A DNA stretch of 64,000 bases from Pseudomonas sp. HR96 (GCF_034059295.1 NZ_CP139141.1:2091001-2155000), one strand, 5' to 3'. Counted from the first letter of the stretch, positions 8,722 to 18,243 are shown. The notes: generated by a model not told the origin, from the letters alone. A program made the numbers and translations.

Positions 8722-9777
8722 CTAGTTGATCGCGCTGTTGCGCCATTGCCGGGGGCTGACCCCAAGCCAGCGCTTGAAGGCCCGCGAGAAGGCGCTGGTT
8801 TCCGAATAGCCGAGCAGCGGCGCCAGCTCGCTGATCGACAGGCTGCCCTGGCGCAGGTAGCGCAGCGCCAGTTGCTGGCGACTCTGTTCGACCAGTTGGC
8901 TGAAGCACAAGCCCTGCTCGCGCAGCCTGCGCTGCAACGTCGGCTCGGACAGCTGCAATGCGCTGGCAATGGCTTGCAGCGTCGGTTCACCGGCGGGCAG
9001 GGCGGCGTTGATCAGTTGCCTGGCCTGATCGAGCAGGTCCGGGCCAGGGTTCACCTCGCCCAGCTGGCGGATGGCATCCTTGACCAACATCAGCAGCACC
9101 GGGTCGTGGCCCGGCATGGCGTGGCCGGCCAGGTCGCGCTTGGGGATCAGCACCGAGTTGCCGGCCTGGTTGAAGCGTACCGACGCATCGAACACGTCAC
9201 GATGCTCCTGCCACTGCTGCGGCCGGCCATGCTCGAATGCCACCTCGCGCGGCGCCCACTGCGGCCCGAGCACGTGGCGGATCAGGTTGACTGCCATGCC
9301 CATGGTCAGCTCGGCATCCTGACGCCGTTCGAGGATGGCGCCGTGCTCGATCCGATAGTCGAAACGGTAACACTCACCCAGATCCATGAGACGAATCGAC
9401 GTGCTGTGCTGGTGGAATGGAAACACTTGGGCGAAGTTGATCAGGGCATCTTCGAGCGTTGCCGAGCACAGTCCGACGTAGCCCAGCAGGCCGAGGGCCT
9501 GGGGCTGGAATTGCTGGCCGTAGCGCAGGCCGAAGTTGTCGCAACCGGTCTGCCGCGCGGCCTCTTCCAGTACCTGGCAGTAGTTGGGCAATGCCAGGCT
9601 GAGGGTGGGGTGCAGCAGTTGCTCAGGGTCGATGCCGGCATGCCCGAACACCCGGTCGAGGTCGCCGCCATGGCGCGTGATAAAGCCGTCCAGGCCGTTG
9701 GCCGCTGCCGACAGAACGCCGCGATTGCTCGCCCCGCTGGTGGCGGTGGGTGCTGTGTGCAAGAGGGCAGGGTTCAT
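8722..9777 (-). CDS. AraC-family regulator, probably of the ethanolamine genes
   Basis: A 351-residue regulator. Its N-terminal domain of the arabinose-binding-like type (about residues 20-215, with NYCQVLEEAARQTGCDNFGL and ALGLLGYVG) is joined to a C-terminal double helix-turn-helix (about 250-350, ending SELAPLLGYSETSAFSRAFK and RWLGVSPRQWR). It is divergent from the ethanolamine permease-eutBC genes across a 418-base gap, the usual position for a local activator, so control of eat-eutBC by ethanolamine is likely but inferred. ATG 9777 gives the conserved N-terminus; an in-frame extension to 9915 looks non-conserved. Confidence 0.85.
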   Translation of the reverse strand: MNPALLHTAPTATSGASNRGVLSAAANGLDGFITRHGGDLDRVFGHAGIDPEQLLHPTLSLALPNYCQVLEEAARQTGCDNFGLRYGQQFQPQALGLLGYVGLCSATLEDALINFAQVFPFHQHSTSIRLMDLGECYRFDYRIEHGAILERRQDAELTMGMAVNLIRHVLGPQWAPREVAFEHGRPQQWQEHRDVFDASVRFNQAGNSVLIPKRDLAGHAMPGHDPVLLMLVKDAIRQLGEVNPGPDLLDQARQLINAALPAGEPTLQAIASALQLSEPTLQRRLREQGLCFSQLVEQSRQQLALRYLRQGSLSISELAPLLGYSETSAFSRAFKRWLGVSPRQWRNSAIN

Positions 9778-9917
9778 CAACGTGAATGACCTTGGGAAGA
9801 TGTGTGCAGATGTTTCAAGCAAGAGTCGGGCCGAGGGCTCTTGGTGTTCGACGGTATATCGCCAGGCACCAGGGCGGTCATAGGTGGTCTGTCTGGAACG
9901 GTACGTTCGAAGCAAAT

Positions 9918-9960
9918 GTAGGAGCCGGCGAAGCTGGCGATAGGCCGCGCGGGCGGCCGG
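9918..9960. repeat. REP-like element, GTAGGAGC type
   Basis: Starts GTAGGAGCCGGC, has a small inverted repeat GCCGGC-gaa-GCTGGC, then a GC-rich tail. This resembles the repetitive extragenic palindromes common in Pseudomonas. The rest of the 418-base gap between the AraC gene and the permease (9778-10195) must hold both promoters; no clear sigma-54 site was recognised. Confidence 0.6.
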
Positions 9961-10195
9961 TGGAGGCCCTCACCGGACTTCAAGGGCAATCGAGACAACA
10001 CCACAGCCCCCCCGCAACAGTGCACGCCCGCCTCGCAACGCCCCAACCTTGTGCCCGCTCGACTACAGTTGACCGCAGACGACAAAGGCGGGGTTGGCCG
10101 GTCAAGTCTTGCGCGCCAGGCTGTGGTTATGCTCGTCAACGCCGGGCGCGGGGAGCTCCTGGCGCCATTCGGGTAGCTTGCGAGGTGCAAACGCG

Positions 10196-11554
10196 ATGAC
10201 TGTGACACAACTCAAACCGACACTGGGCACCCTGCATCTATGGGGCATCGCTGTAGGGCTGGTGATTTCCGGCGAATACTTCGGCTGGAGCTACGGCTGG
10301 GGCACGGCCGGCACGTTGGGCTTTCTGGTGACCACGCTGCTGGTGGCGGTGATGTACACCTGCTTCATCTTCAGCTTCACCGAGCTGACCACTGCCATCC
10401 CCAACGCCGGCGGCCCGTTCGCCTACAGCCTGCGCGCCTTTGGCGTGACCGGCGGGATGATCGCCGGCATGGCGACCTTGATCGAGTTCGTCTTCGCCCC
10501 GCCGGCCATCGCCATGGCCATCGGCGCCTATCTCAACGTGCAGTACCCCAGCCTGGACCCGAAATGGGCCGCCGTCGGCGCCTACATCGTGTTCATGACG
10601 CTGAACATCGTCGGCGTCAACATCGCCGCCACCTTCGAGCTGGTGGTTACCGTGCTGGCCGTGCTTGAACTGCTGGTGTTCATGGGCGTGGTCGCCCCGG
10701 GTTTCAGCTTCAGCAACTTCGTGCTGGGCGGCTGGGCCGGTGCCGACACCTTCAGCCTGGGTTCGATTTCCGGGATCTTCGCGGCCATTCCCTTCGCCAT
10801 CTGGTTCTTCCTCGCCATCGAAGGCGCGGCCATGGCCGCCGAAGAAGCCAAGGACCCCAAACGCACCATCCCGCGCGCCTATATCGGCGGCATCCTGACC
10901 CTGGTGGTGCTGGCCATCGGCGTGATGATCTTCGCCGGCGGCGTGGGTGACTGGCGTGCACTGTCAAACATCAACGACCCGCTGCCTCAAGCCATGAAGG
11001 CGGTGGTCGGTGGCAACTCGAACTGGATGCACATGCTGGTGTGGATCGGCCTGTTCGGCCTGGTGGCGAGCTTTCACGGCATCATCCTCGGCTACTCGCG
11101 GCAGTTCTTCGCCCTGGCGCGGGCCGGCTTCCTGCCCAAGGGCCTGGCCAAGCTGTCACGCTTCCAGACCCCGCACCGGGCAATCATCGCCGGCGGCGTC
11201 ATCGGCATCGCCGCGGTGCTCAGCGACGGCGTGGTCAACCTGCAAGGCATGAGCCTGACGGCTGCGATGATCACCATGTCGGTGTTCGGCGCCATCGTCA
11301 TGTACATCATCAGCATGCTCAGCCTGTTCAAGCTGCGCAAAAGCGAGCCGCACCTGGAACGCAGCTTCCGCGCCCCCGGTTTCCCGGTGGTGCCGGCGAT
11401 TGCCCTGGTGCTGGCGGTGGTCTGCCTGGTGGCCATGGTCTGGTTCAACCTGCTGATCGGCGGCGTGTTCCTTGGCCTGATGCTGTTCGGCGCGCTGTTC
11501 TGCAAGCTGGTGCTGGGCCGTGCGCCGGGCGCTGCCGTCGTGGCCGGGGCCTGA
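10196..11554 (+). CDS. eat: Ethanolamine permease (APC superfamily)
   Basis: A 453-residue inner membrane transporter with about twelve helices. The N-terminal half holds the APC signatures LWGIAVGLVISGEYFGWSYG, PNAGGPFAYSLRAFG and IEGAAMAAEEAKDPKRTIPRA. Glycine-rich SGEYFGW and the EEAKDP loop are typical of the ethanolamine permease family that imports ethanolamine for EutBC. The ATG at 10196 has GAGGTG upstream. eutB begins 3 bases after the stop, so the genes are co-transcribed and probably translationally coupled. Confidence 0.93.
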   Translation: MTVTQLKPTLGTLHLWGIAVGLVISGEYFGWSYGWGTAGTLGFLVTTLLVAVMYTCFIFSFTELTTAIPNAGGPFAYSLRAFGVTGGMIAGMATLIEFVFAPPAIAMAIGAYLNVQYPSLDPKWAAVGAYIVFMTLNIVGVNIAATFELVVTVLAVLELLVFMGVVAPGFSFSNFVLGGWAGADTFSLGSISGIFAAIPFAIWFFLAIEGAAMAAEEAKDPKRTIPRAYIGGILTLVVLAIGVMIFAGGVGDWRALSNINDPLPQAMKAVVGGNSNWMHMLVWIGLFGLVASFHGIILGYSRQFFALARAGFLPKGLAKLSRFQTPHRAIIAGGVIGIAAVLSDGVVNLQGMSLTAAMITMSVFGAIVMYIISMLSLFKLRKSEPHLERSFRAPGFPVVPAIALVLAVVCLVAMVWFNLLIGGVFLGLMLFGALFCKLVLGRAPGAAVVAGA

Positions 11555-11557
11555 ACC

Positions 11558-12952
11558 ATGGGCGCCTTCGTGCACACGGTGGGCGGCCTGGTGTGGCGCT
11601 TCGAGAGCCTGCGCGAGCTGCTGGCCAAGGCCAGCCCGGCGCGCTCCGGGGACTTCCTTGCGCAGCTGGCGGCGACCAGCGACGCCGAGCGGGCCGCCGC
11701 GCAGATGGCCCTGGCCGAGGTGCCGCTCAAGCACTTCCTGCAGGAGTTGGTGATCCCCTACGAGGCCGACGAGGTGAGCCGGCTGATCGTCGACAGCCAC
11801 GATGCCCAGGCTTTCGCGGCGGTCAGCCACCTCACCGTCGGTGGCCTGCGCGACTGGCTGCTCGGCGACGAGGCCGACGAGCACAGCCTGCGCGCCCTGG
11901 CGCCGGGGCTGACGCCGGAGATGGCGGCGGCGGTGTCGAAGATCATGCGCATCCAGGACCTGGTGCTGGTGGCGCAGAAGATTCGCGTGGTCACGCGCTT
12001 TCGCAACACCGTGGGCCTGGCCGGGCGCATGTCCACCCGGCTGCAGCCCAACCATCCCACCGACGACCCGGCGGGCATCGCAGCCAGCCTGCTCGACGGC
12101 CTGCTGTACGGCAATGGCGACGCCATGCTCGGTATCAACCCGGCCAGCGACAGCCTCGGCGCCATCAGCGAGCTGCTGAAGATGCTCGACGAGGTCATCC
12201 AGCGCTATGAGATACCCACCCAGTCATGCGTGCTGACCCATGTCACGTCCTCCATCGCCGCCATCGAACGCGGCGTACCGCTGGACCTGGTGTTCCAGTC
12301 CATCGCCGGCACCGAGGCGGCCAACGCCAGCTTCGGCGTCAGCCTGCAGCTGCTGCGCGAAGGCCATGAGGCCGGTCTGAGCCTCAAGCGCGGCAGCGTC
12401 GGCCAGCAGCTGATGTACTTCGAGACCGGGCAGGGCAGCGCGCTGTCGGCCAACGCCCACCATGGCGTCGACCAGCAGACCTGCGAGGCGCGCGCCTATG
12501 GCGTGGCACGGCATTTCAACCCGTTTCTGGTCAACACCGTGGTTGGCTTCATCGGCCCGGAGTACCTGTACAGCGGCAAGCAGATCATCCGCGCGGGCCT
12601 GGAGGATCACTTCTGCGGCAAGCTGCTGGGCGTGCCCATGGGCTGCGACATCTGCTATACCAATCACGCCGAGGCCGACCAGGACGACATGGACATGCTG
12701 CTGACCCTGCTGGGGGTCGCGGGGATCAATTTCATCATGGGCATTCCCGGCTCCGACGACATCATGCTCAACTACCAGACGACGTCGTTTCACGACGCCT
12801 TGTACGCACGCAAGACCCTGGGCCTGAAACCCGCGCCCGAATTCGAGGCCTGGCTGGCGCGCACCGGTATCCTGCAGCAGGACGCCGGTGGTCTGCGTCT
12901 GGGCAGCGGCTTGCCGCCGGCCTTCGGGCGCGCGCTGGCGCAGCTGGCCTGA
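11558..12952 (+). CDS. eutB: Ethanolamine ammonia-lyase large subunit
   Basis: A 464-residue catalytic subunit of the adenosylcobalamin-dependent lyase that converts ethanolamine to acetaldehyde and ammonia. Length is standard. Typical blocks are RFRNTVGLAGRMSTRLQPNH, DGLLYGNGDAMLGINPASDS, QSCVLTHVTSSIAAIERG, FQSIAGTEAANASFG, MYFETGQGSALSANAHHGVD, LGVPMGCDICYTNHAEADQDD and GIPGSDDIMLNYQTTSFHD. The barrel and the glutamate and arginine positions lining the substrate site appear intact. It follows the permease by 3 bases and precedes eutC by 37. No microcompartment shell genes are present, so this is the simple cytosolic form of ethanolamine use. Confidence 0.97.
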   Translation: MGAFVHTVGGLVWRFESLRELLAKASPARSGDFLAQLAATSDAERAAAQMALAEVPLKHFLQELVIPYEADEVSRLIVDSHDAQAFAAVSHLTVGGLRDWLLGDEADEHSLRALAPGLTPEMAAAVSKIMRIQDLVLVAQKIRVVTRFRNTVGLAGRMSTRLQPNHPTDDPAGIAASLLDGLLYGNGDAMLGINPASDSLGAISELLKMLDEVIQRYEIPTQSCVLTHVTSSIAAIERGVPLDLVFQSIAGTEAANASFGVSLQLLREGHEAGLSLKRGSVGQQLMYFETGQGSALSANAHHGVDQQTCEARAYGVARHFNPFLVNTVVGFIGPEYLYSGKQIIRAGLEDHFCGKLLGVPMGCDICYTNHAEADQDDMDMLLTLLGVAGINFIMGIPGSDDIMLNYQTTSFHDALYARKTLGLKPAPEFEAWLARTGILQQDAGGLRLGSGLPPAFGRALAQLA

Positions 12953-12989
12953 GCCTGTGGCCATCCCGCAATGCAGATGAGGACCGAGC

Positions 12990-13784
12990 ATGAGTGACAC
13001 GCCCAAACCGCCCAGCCAGGCCGACGCCTGGCATGCCTTGCGCGGCCTGACCCCGGCGCGCATCGCCTTGGGCCGCGCCGGAACCAGCCTGCCCACGGGC
13101 GCCCAGCTTGACTTCCAGTACGCCCACGCCCAGGCCCGGGACGCAGTGCACCTGCCGTTCGATCTGGCCGAGCTGCAACGCGGGCTGGCCGAGCGCCAGC
13201 GAGCCTGCCTGACCTTGCACAGTGCAGCTGCGGACCGCCACACCTATCTGCAACGTCCGGACCTGGGCCGCCGCCTGGACGCGGCCTCGGTCGAGCGGCT
13301 GGGCGAACAGCCGGGCGGCTACGACCTGGCGCTGGTGGTGGCCGACGGCCTGTCTTCGCTGGCCGTGCACCGCCACAGCTTGCCGATGCTGCAGCGCATC
13401 GACGAAATGGCCAGCGCCGAGGGCTGGAGCCTGGCGCCGGTGTGTCTGGTGGAGCAGGGGCGGGTGGCGGTGGCCGACGAGGTGGCCGAGCGGCTCAAGG
13501 CGCGCATGGTGGTGATCCTGATCGGCGAGCGTCCCGGCCTGAGCTCGCCGGACAGCCTGGGGCTGTACTTCACCTACGCGCCCCGGGTCGGGCTGAACGA
13601 CGCCTCGCGCAATTGCATTTCCAACATCCGCCTGGAGGGTCTGAGCTATGCCATGGCCACCCACAAGTTGCAGTACCTGATGCGCGAAGCCTGTCGGCGG
13701 CAGCTGTCGGGGGTCAATCTGAAGGACGAGGCCCAGGTGCCGGTGCTGGACAGCGGCGCGCGGCCAGGCAACTTCCTGCTGTAG
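12990..13784 (+). CDS. eutC: Ethanolamine ammonia-lyase small subunit
   Basis: A 264-residue cobalamin-binding subunit that pairs with EutB. Seen are the N-terminal [16 protein letters not shown], the HAQARDAVH motif, the cobalamin-binding fold region ([19 protein letters not shown] and [20 protein letters not shown]) and [20 protein letters not shown]. Start ATG 12990 follows GAGGACCGAGC. No eutA-type reactivating factor follows; the next gene is a chemoreceptor. Confidence 0.96.
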   Translation: MSDTPKPPSQADAWHALRGLTPARIALGRAGTSLPTGAQLDFQYAHAQARDAVHLPFDLAELQRGLAERQRACLTLHSAAADRHTYLQRPDLGRRLDAASVERLGEQPGGYDLALVVADGLSSLAVHRHSLPMLQRIDEMASAEGWSLAPVCLVEQGRVAVADEVAERLKARMVVILIGERPGLSSPDSLGLYFTYAPRVGLNDASRNCISNIRLEGLSYAMATHKLQYLMREACRRQLSGVNLKDEAQVPVLDSGARPGNFLL

Positions 13785-13871
13785 GACCGGGCTTGCCGGG
13801 GAATTGCATCGCTCTGATTTTACGGCGAGGCCCGCCCTGCAGTAATTCAAGAACCCGCCACACAGGCCGAT

Positions 13872-13898
13872 GCATAGGCAAGACCCCTCTGCCTATGC
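13872..13898. promoter_or_regulatory. Perfect 9-bp inverted repeat before a chemoreceptor gene
   Basis: GCATAGGCA and TGCCTATGC are exact reverse complements separated by 9 bases, ending 10 bases before the ATG of the chemoreceptor. The position would cover the ribosome binding region, so it could be an operator or an RNA hairpin affecting translation. Function is unknown. Confidence 0.5.
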
Positions 13899-13908
13899 GA
13901 GCCGCACC

Positions 13909-15537
13909 ATGCGCGTCAATCAATCCCTGAAAGCCCAGATGCTGTTGTTGATCGGGGGCAGCCTGCTGGCGATCCTGGTGATCGCCCTCAGTTGCTTCAA
14001 CTTCCTCTCAAGCAACGTGCGCGACTATCGCCAGCTGGTCGAAGGGCCGCTGCGCACCTCGCAGCTGATCGACCAGGCCAACCTGCAATTCAAGGCGCAG
14101 GTGCAGGAATGGAAGGACGTGCTGCTGCGTGGCAAGGACCCGGCCGCCCGTGACAAATACTGGGGCCAGTTCGAAGACCGCTTCCGTGATGTGCAGGGCA
14201 TCCTTGGCCAGCTGGCTGCGCAGCCTGACGTCGACCCGCAGTTGCAGCAGAAGATTGCCCAGCTGCGCGATGCGCACAAGACCCTGGAAAACGACTACGC
14301 CCGTGGCCGCGACGCTTTCCTTGCCGCCGGTGGTGACCCCAGCGCCGGCGACAATGCCGTCAAGGGCCTGGACCGTCCGGTCAGCGCCGGCATGGCCGAG
14401 CTGGTGGCGCAGATGCGCAAGGCTGCCGACAGCCAGTCGGCTGCCATCAGTGCCAGCGCCGAGCGTACCGTGTGGGTCGGCCTGTTGGTGCTGCTGGTGT
14501 CGGGCATCGTCATCGGCCTGTTGAGCCTGTGGCTGGTCAGCCGCCGGTTGGTGCAACCGATCACCCAGTTGATCGCCTACGTTGCCGACCTCAGCAAGGG
14601 CCGCCTGCAGGAGCGCGTGGCCAACAGCCGGGCCGACGAACTGGGCCAGTTGGCCATCGCCGCCAACACCCTGCGCGACTTCCTCGCCGACACCTTCGGC
14701 CGGCTCAAGCACAACGCCGCGCAGCTGGACGGCGCCAGCTCCGAACTGCACCAGATTGCCCACCAGATGGCCCAGGGCACCCAGGAGCAATTCCACCGTA
14801 CCGACCAGGTGGCCACGGCGATGACCGAGATGTCGGCCACCGCCCAGGAAGTCGCACGTCACGCGATCGATGCCGCGCAGGCCGCCGATGACGCCGACAC
14901 TTCGGCGCGGCAAGGCGAGCAGGTGATGCGCGCTACTGTCGAAGCCATTACTCAGATGAGCGCCGCCATCGAGACCACGGCAGCGGTGATCCGTCAGCTG
15001 GAAAGCGACAGCGGGCGGGTTGGCAAGGTGCTGGAAGTGGTGCGTGGCATCGCCGAGCAGACCAACCTGCTGGCCCTCAACGCCGCCATCGAGGCCGCGC
15101 GTGCCGGTGAGGCCGGGCGTGGCTTTGCGGTGGTGGCGGACGAGGTGCGCAGCCTGGCGCAGCGCACGGCGTCGTCGATCAGCGAAATCAACCAGATCAT
15201 CGACGCCGTACAACTGGGCGCCACCGATGCGGCCAAGGCCATTGGCAACGGCCAGGCCCAGAGCCAGCAGAGCGTAACTCAGGTGACCCGCACCGGCGTC
15301 ATGCTGCAGCGCATCACCAGCGCTGTGGAGACCATTCGCGGCATGAACCGGCAGATCGCCACGGCCGCCGAAGAGCAGACCTCGGTGGCCGAGGACATCT
15401 CGCGCAACCTGACCGAGATCACCACCATCGCCAGTGCCAACCAGCACAGCGTGCAGCGCACCGAAGAGGCCAGCGCGCGGCTGCATGACCTGTCCGGCCA
15501 GCTCAACGAAGTGACCGCGCGCCTGTCCCAGGGCTGA
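13909..15537 (+). CDS. Methyl-accepting chemotaxis protein, transmembrane
   Basis: A 542-residue receptor. It has TM1 (about residues 10-33), a periplasmic four-helix-bundle type sensor of about 155 residues, TM2 (about 190-215), HAMP ([14 protein letters not shown] through [13 protein letters not shown]) and the signalling domain, whose tip reads [20 protein letters not shown] and [17 protein letters not shown]. It ends in ARLSQG with no CheR-binding pentapeptide. The start at 13909 gives [17 protein letters not shown]; an upstream in-frame ATG would add 13 unlikely residues. Position 124 bases after eutC raises the possibility that it senses ethanolamine or a related amine; this is inference. 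Confidence 0.9.
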   Translation: MRVNQSLKAQMLLLIGGSLLAILVIALSCFNFLSSNVRDYRQLVEGPLRTSQLIDQANLQFKAQVQEWKDVLLRGKDPAARDKYWGQFEDRFRDVQGILGQLAAQPDVDPQLQQKIAQLRDAHKTLENDYARGRDAFLAAGGDPSAGDNAVKGLDRPVSAGMAELVAQMRKAADSQSAAISASAERTVWVGLLVLLVSGIVIGLLSLWLVSRRLVQPITQLIAYVADLSKGRLQERVANSRADELGQLAIAANTLRDFLADTFGRLKHNAAQLDGASSELHQIAHQMAQGTQEQFHRTDQVATAMTEMSATAQEVARHAIDAAQAADDADTSARQGEQVMRATVEAITQMSAAIETTAAVIRQLESDSGRVGKVLEVVRGIAEQTNLLALNAAIEAARAGEAGRGFAVVADEVRSLAQRTASSISEINQIIDAVQLGATDAAKAIGNGQAQSQQSVTQVTRTGVMLQRITSAVETIRGMNRQIATAAEEQTSVAEDISRNLTEITTIASANQHSVQRTEEASARLHDLSGQLNEVTARLSQG

Positions 15538-15541
15538 GTGT

Positions 15542-16198
15542 TCAGCCCAGGCGCTGCTCGATGGCGTGCCACAGCTGGGGGTCGTTGAAGTCGTCGATCA
15601 CCAGGTGCGCGCCGGCCGCCAGCAGGGCTTCACGGCTCTGCGCGGTGGTCAGCGCGACCGTGAAGATGCCGGCGGCCACGGCGGCGGTCAGGCCGGGCAG
15701 GGAGTCCTCGAACGCCATGGCGTTCTGCGCCTGGGCACCGAGGCGTTGCAGGCCGGTGAGGTAGGGCAGCGGGTCGGGCTTGGCGCGTGCCAGCTCCTCG
15801 GCGACCACCACGCTGGCGAAATGCTCGACCAGGCCCAGGGCACCGAGCATGTGGTCGGCGTTGGCCCGCGGGGCGTTGGTCACCACCACCCGGCCGATGC
15901 CGCGCTCCTTGGCGAACTCCAGCAGGCGCACCAGGCCGGCGATGGGCTTGAGCTCTGGCGATAGGTCGCGAAAGCGTTGTTCCTTGCGGTCGGAAAAGGC
16001 CAGGTGGTGCTCGACGCTGCGGTCGGGGAACAGGTAGCGGCACAGGTCGGCGTTGGCCCGGCCACTGACGTGCTGTTCGAACTCCAGTTCGGTGAAGACC
16101 CGGCCTTCTTCTTCGAGCAATTGTTGCAAGGCCAGCAGATGCAAGGCATCGGTTTCGGTCAGGGTGCCATCGAGATCGAACAGCAAAGCGTCCAGCAT
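15542..16198 (-). CDS. HAD-superfamily phosphatase (subfamily IA)
   Basis: A 218-residue haloacid dehalogenase-type hydrolase. Motif I is D8-L-D10-G-T-L at the N-terminus, a helical cap follows (about residues 18-80), motif II is VVVTNAPRAN, motif III is the lysine in ARAKPDPLPY, and motif IV is AFEDSLPGLTAA. This set fits beta-phosphoglucomutase-like and phosphoglycolate-phosphatase-like enzymes; the substrate cannot be read from sequence. Start ATG 16198. It is convergent with the chemoreceptor gene, 4 bases apart. Confidence 0.87.
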   Translation of the reverse strand: MLDALLFDLDGTLTETDALHLLALQQLLEEEGRVFTELEFEQHVSGRANADLCRYLFPDRSVEHHLAFSDRKEQRFRDLSPELKPIAGLVRLLEFAKERGIGRVVVTNAPRANADHMLGALGLVEHFASVVVAEELARAKPDPLPYLTGLQRLGAQAQNAMAFEDSLPGLTAAVAAGIFTVALTTAQSREALLAAGAHLVIDDFNDPQLWHAIEQRLG

Positions 16199-16396
16199 GA
16201 TCGTTTCCAGTGCGTCGAGAGGGAAGGCCGATGTTAGCAGCCTTGAGCGCGATCGCGCTGCGTCCATGGCGGTCGAGAGCGCCGGCCATGTAGCAAAAGT
16301 TGTCTTTGTCGTTACACGATAGTGTTCAAGTTGCTCGCTGCGAGGTCGATGCACAGAAACCCTCTACAGGTAATCTCCAGGCACAGGAACCCAACC

Positions 16397-16891
16397 ATGA
16401 GCAGTATCAGTAATCTCGCTTCGAACCTGCATGTGCAGACGAGCACGGCCAGCACCGTGAAAACCTCCAACACCAGCGCCAGCACCTCCGACAGCACCAC
16501 CAGCACCACCAATGCCGATGGCACCACCACCAGCGCTGCGGGCACCGCCAGCGGCACCGCGCAGACCGGCAGCGGCCAGGCAGCCGGTGGCGGTGGTGGC
16601 GGCGGCGGTTCGTCGTCCAGCGACAGCAGCAGCACCACATCCGATACCGTCAAACAGCTGCAGAAGCAGATCGCTGAATTGCAGAAAGAGCTGCAGGCGG
16701 CCGAGCAGACCATGCAGAAGGCTCAGCAGACCCAGCAATCGGAAGATGCCAAGGCGGCGGCGGTAGCGGCAGCGTCGAGCCAGGTGTCGTCGATCAGCGC
16801 GGCGCTGGAAACCGCCACGGCGTCGTTGACCCAGGCGCTGACCGAGGAAGGTTCGAGCACGTCGGGCTCGGTGGTCAATACCACCGCTTGA
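16397..16891 (+). CDS. FlxA-like low-complexity coiled-coil protein
   Basis: A 164-residue protein whose first 60 residues are almost only Ser, Thr, Asn and Ala. A run of eight glycines and a Ser-rich linker follow, then a coiled coil (about residues 83-125, VKQLQKQIAELQKELQAAEQ). The central QLQKQI-ELQKEL heptads recall FlxA-like proteins, a family of unknown role. There is no signal peptide or membrane helix. ATG 16397 starts MSSISNLASNLHV; longer frames upstream lack support. A strong hairpin follows 26 bases after the stop. Confidence 0.7.
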   Translation: MSSISNLASNLHVQTSTASTVKTSNTSASTSDSTTSTTNADGTTTSAAGTASGTAQTGSGQAAGGGGGGGGSSSSDSSSTTSDTVKQLQKQIAELQKELQAAEQTMQKAQQTQQSEDAKAAAVAAASSQVSSISAALETATASLTQALTEEGSSTSGSVVNTTA

Positions 16892-16917
16892 TCGCTTTGG
16901 GCTCAAGCACAAGACTC

Positions 16918-16966
16918 GGGGGCTTGGTCCCCTCCCACGATACAGGTGGGAGGGGGCCAAGCCCCC
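16918..16966. terminator. Long bidirectional hairpin between convergent genes
   Basis: Two stacked perfect stems: GGGGGCTTGG pairs with CCAAGCCCCC, and CCCCTCCCAC pairs with GTGGGAGGGG, around a small loop. It sits between the FlxA-like gene and pbpG, which converge on it. It may stop both transcripts, though no long T run is present. The inner arm is the same decamer as at 420-487, so it is also a REP-type repeat. Confidence 0.7.
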
Positions 16967-17000
16967 AAGTCGTTGGTGCAGGCCGGAAAGTGCAGAACGC

Positions 17001-17939
17001 TTAGTCCGAAGCCTGCGCCGCGGTCTTGCGCAAGGCATGTTTCTCGGTCTTGTAGCGCAGGGCCACGGCCGGCACGTTATTGCCCCGGCCAGTTTCCACC
17101 CAGTTGCGCAGACGGCTGGCATCGGCAAAGTGTGTGTACTTGCCGTAAGCATCGAGAATCACCATGGCCACCGGGCGCCCGCCCATGCTGGTGAGCAACA
17201 CCAGGCAATGGCCCGCTTCATTGGTGAAGCCGGTCTTGGTCAGGCGAATGTCCCACTTGTTGTTATTGAGCAAGTGGTCGGTGTTATGAAAGCCCAGGGT
17301 GTAGTTGGGGTTGTGGAACGCCACGGTCTTTTCCCGGGTGGTGCTCAGTTCTCTAAGCATCGGATAGCGCTGCGCGGCAATCAGCAACTTGGTCAAGTCG
17401 CGGGCAGTGGACACGTTCTGTGTCGACAGGCCGGTCGGCTCGACGTAGCGCGTGTGACTCATGCCCAGCGAGCGCGCCTTGGCGTTCATCGCCGAGATAA
17501 ACGCGGCGTAACCGCCCGGGTAATGGTGGGCGAGGGAGGCGGCGGCACGGTTTTCCGAAGACATGAGTGCGATCAGCATCATGTTCTTGCGGTCAAGTTC
17601 ACTGCCGAGTTTGACCCGCGAGAACACGCCTTTCATCTCCGGGGTGTGGCTGATATCCACCGAGAGCATTTCGGTCATGGACTGCTTGGCGTCCAGCACC
17701 ACCATGGCGGTCATCAACTTGGTCACCGAGGCGATGGGCATCACCGTGTCAGGCTTGTTCTCATAAATAACGTTATTGGTTTGCAGGTCGATCAGCAGAG
17801 CACTGCCAGACGCCAGTTTCAACGGCGCGGGCTGATGGGCCGCCGCCGGTTTGACATGTTCCTTGGCGTTCGATGCAACGGCAGTGCCCGTGAAGACCAA
17901 CAACAGGCTCAAGACCGAAAGAGATATTTTCAAGCGCAA
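17001..17939 (-). CDS. pbpG: D-alanyl-D-alanine endopeptidase (PBP7)
   Basis: A 312-residue periplasmic low-molecular-weight penicillin-binding protein that cleaves peptidoglycan cross-links. It has a signal peptide (residues 1-22), the acylated serine motif S71-V-T-K74, S128-E-N130 and K235-T-G237, all intact. [16 protein letters not shown] and [12 protein letters not shown] are typical of the S11 peptidase family. Start is TTG: either 17939 or, two codons inside, TTG 17933, which has better spacing from AGTGAG and yields [14 protein letters not shown]. No partner genes are adjacent. Confidence 0.93.
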   Translation of the reverse strand: MRLKISLSVLSLLLVFTGTAVASNAKEHVKPAAAHQPAPLKLASGSALLIDLQTNNVIYENKPDTVMPIASVTKLMTAMVVLDAKQSMTEMLSVDISHTPEMKGVFSRVKLGSELDRKNMMLIALMSSENRAAASLAHHYPGGYAAFISAMNAKARSLGMSHTRYVEPTGLSTQNVSTARDLTKLLIAAQRYPMLRELSTTREKTVAFHNPNYTLGFHNTDHLLNNNKWDIRLTKTGFTNEAGHCLVLLTSMGGRPVAMVILDAYGKYTHFADASRLRNWVETGRGNNVPAVALRYKTEKHALRKTAAQASD

Positions 17940-18191
17940 CGCTCACTAAAATGAAGAGATGAAGTAAAACGGATCGGCACAAGCCCGGCCTCTCCCGATA
18001 AAAAAGAAGAGATCGGTCACGTCTGGCGTTTCCGCAAATTGATTCTCGTGAAAAACGTTACATTTTATGTGCAAGCCCGGCTGGCTGTCGATTGCCCAGC
18101 GTCTTGATTAACAGGCTGCTGAAGAAAAAATAATGTGTCGCACGGCCCATCTTGTCAATGCGAGATGTTGCGCCGGCAATTGATAGCCAAT
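17940..18191. other. Intergenic region upstream of pbpG
   Basis: About 250 bases without a convincing gene, AT-richer than the surroundings. It should contain the pbpG promoter reading leftward. Beyond the terminator at its right end I see no repeat or RNA that I can name. Confidence 0.5.
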
Positions 18192-18219
18192 AAAAAGCCC
18201 CGCACTAAGAGGCGGGGCT
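18192..18219 (-). terminator. Rho-independent terminator of the 66-codon gene
   Basis: Read on the minus strand: AGCCCCGC, a short loop, GCGGGGCT, then a T run. It lies 25 bases past the stop of the small gene at 18244-18444 and supports that gene being real. Confidence 0.8.
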
Positions 18220-18243
18220 GGGCAAACAGCAGAGTGGCGGGGC

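Noticed and set aside
10000..10195. Sigma-54 promoter upstream of the ethanolamine permease
   Set aside because: No GG-N10-GC element with acceptable flanks was found; the AraC regulator nearby also argues for sigma-70.
14008..15486. A 492-codon minus-strand frame
   Set aside because: Antisense to the transmembrane chemoreceptor; composition is that of a shadow frame.
17001..17939. pbpG as a D,D-carboxypeptidase such as DacA
   Set aside because: Length, the SVTK and SSEN wording and the lack of a C-terminal amphipathic anchor fit PBP7 endopeptidase better.
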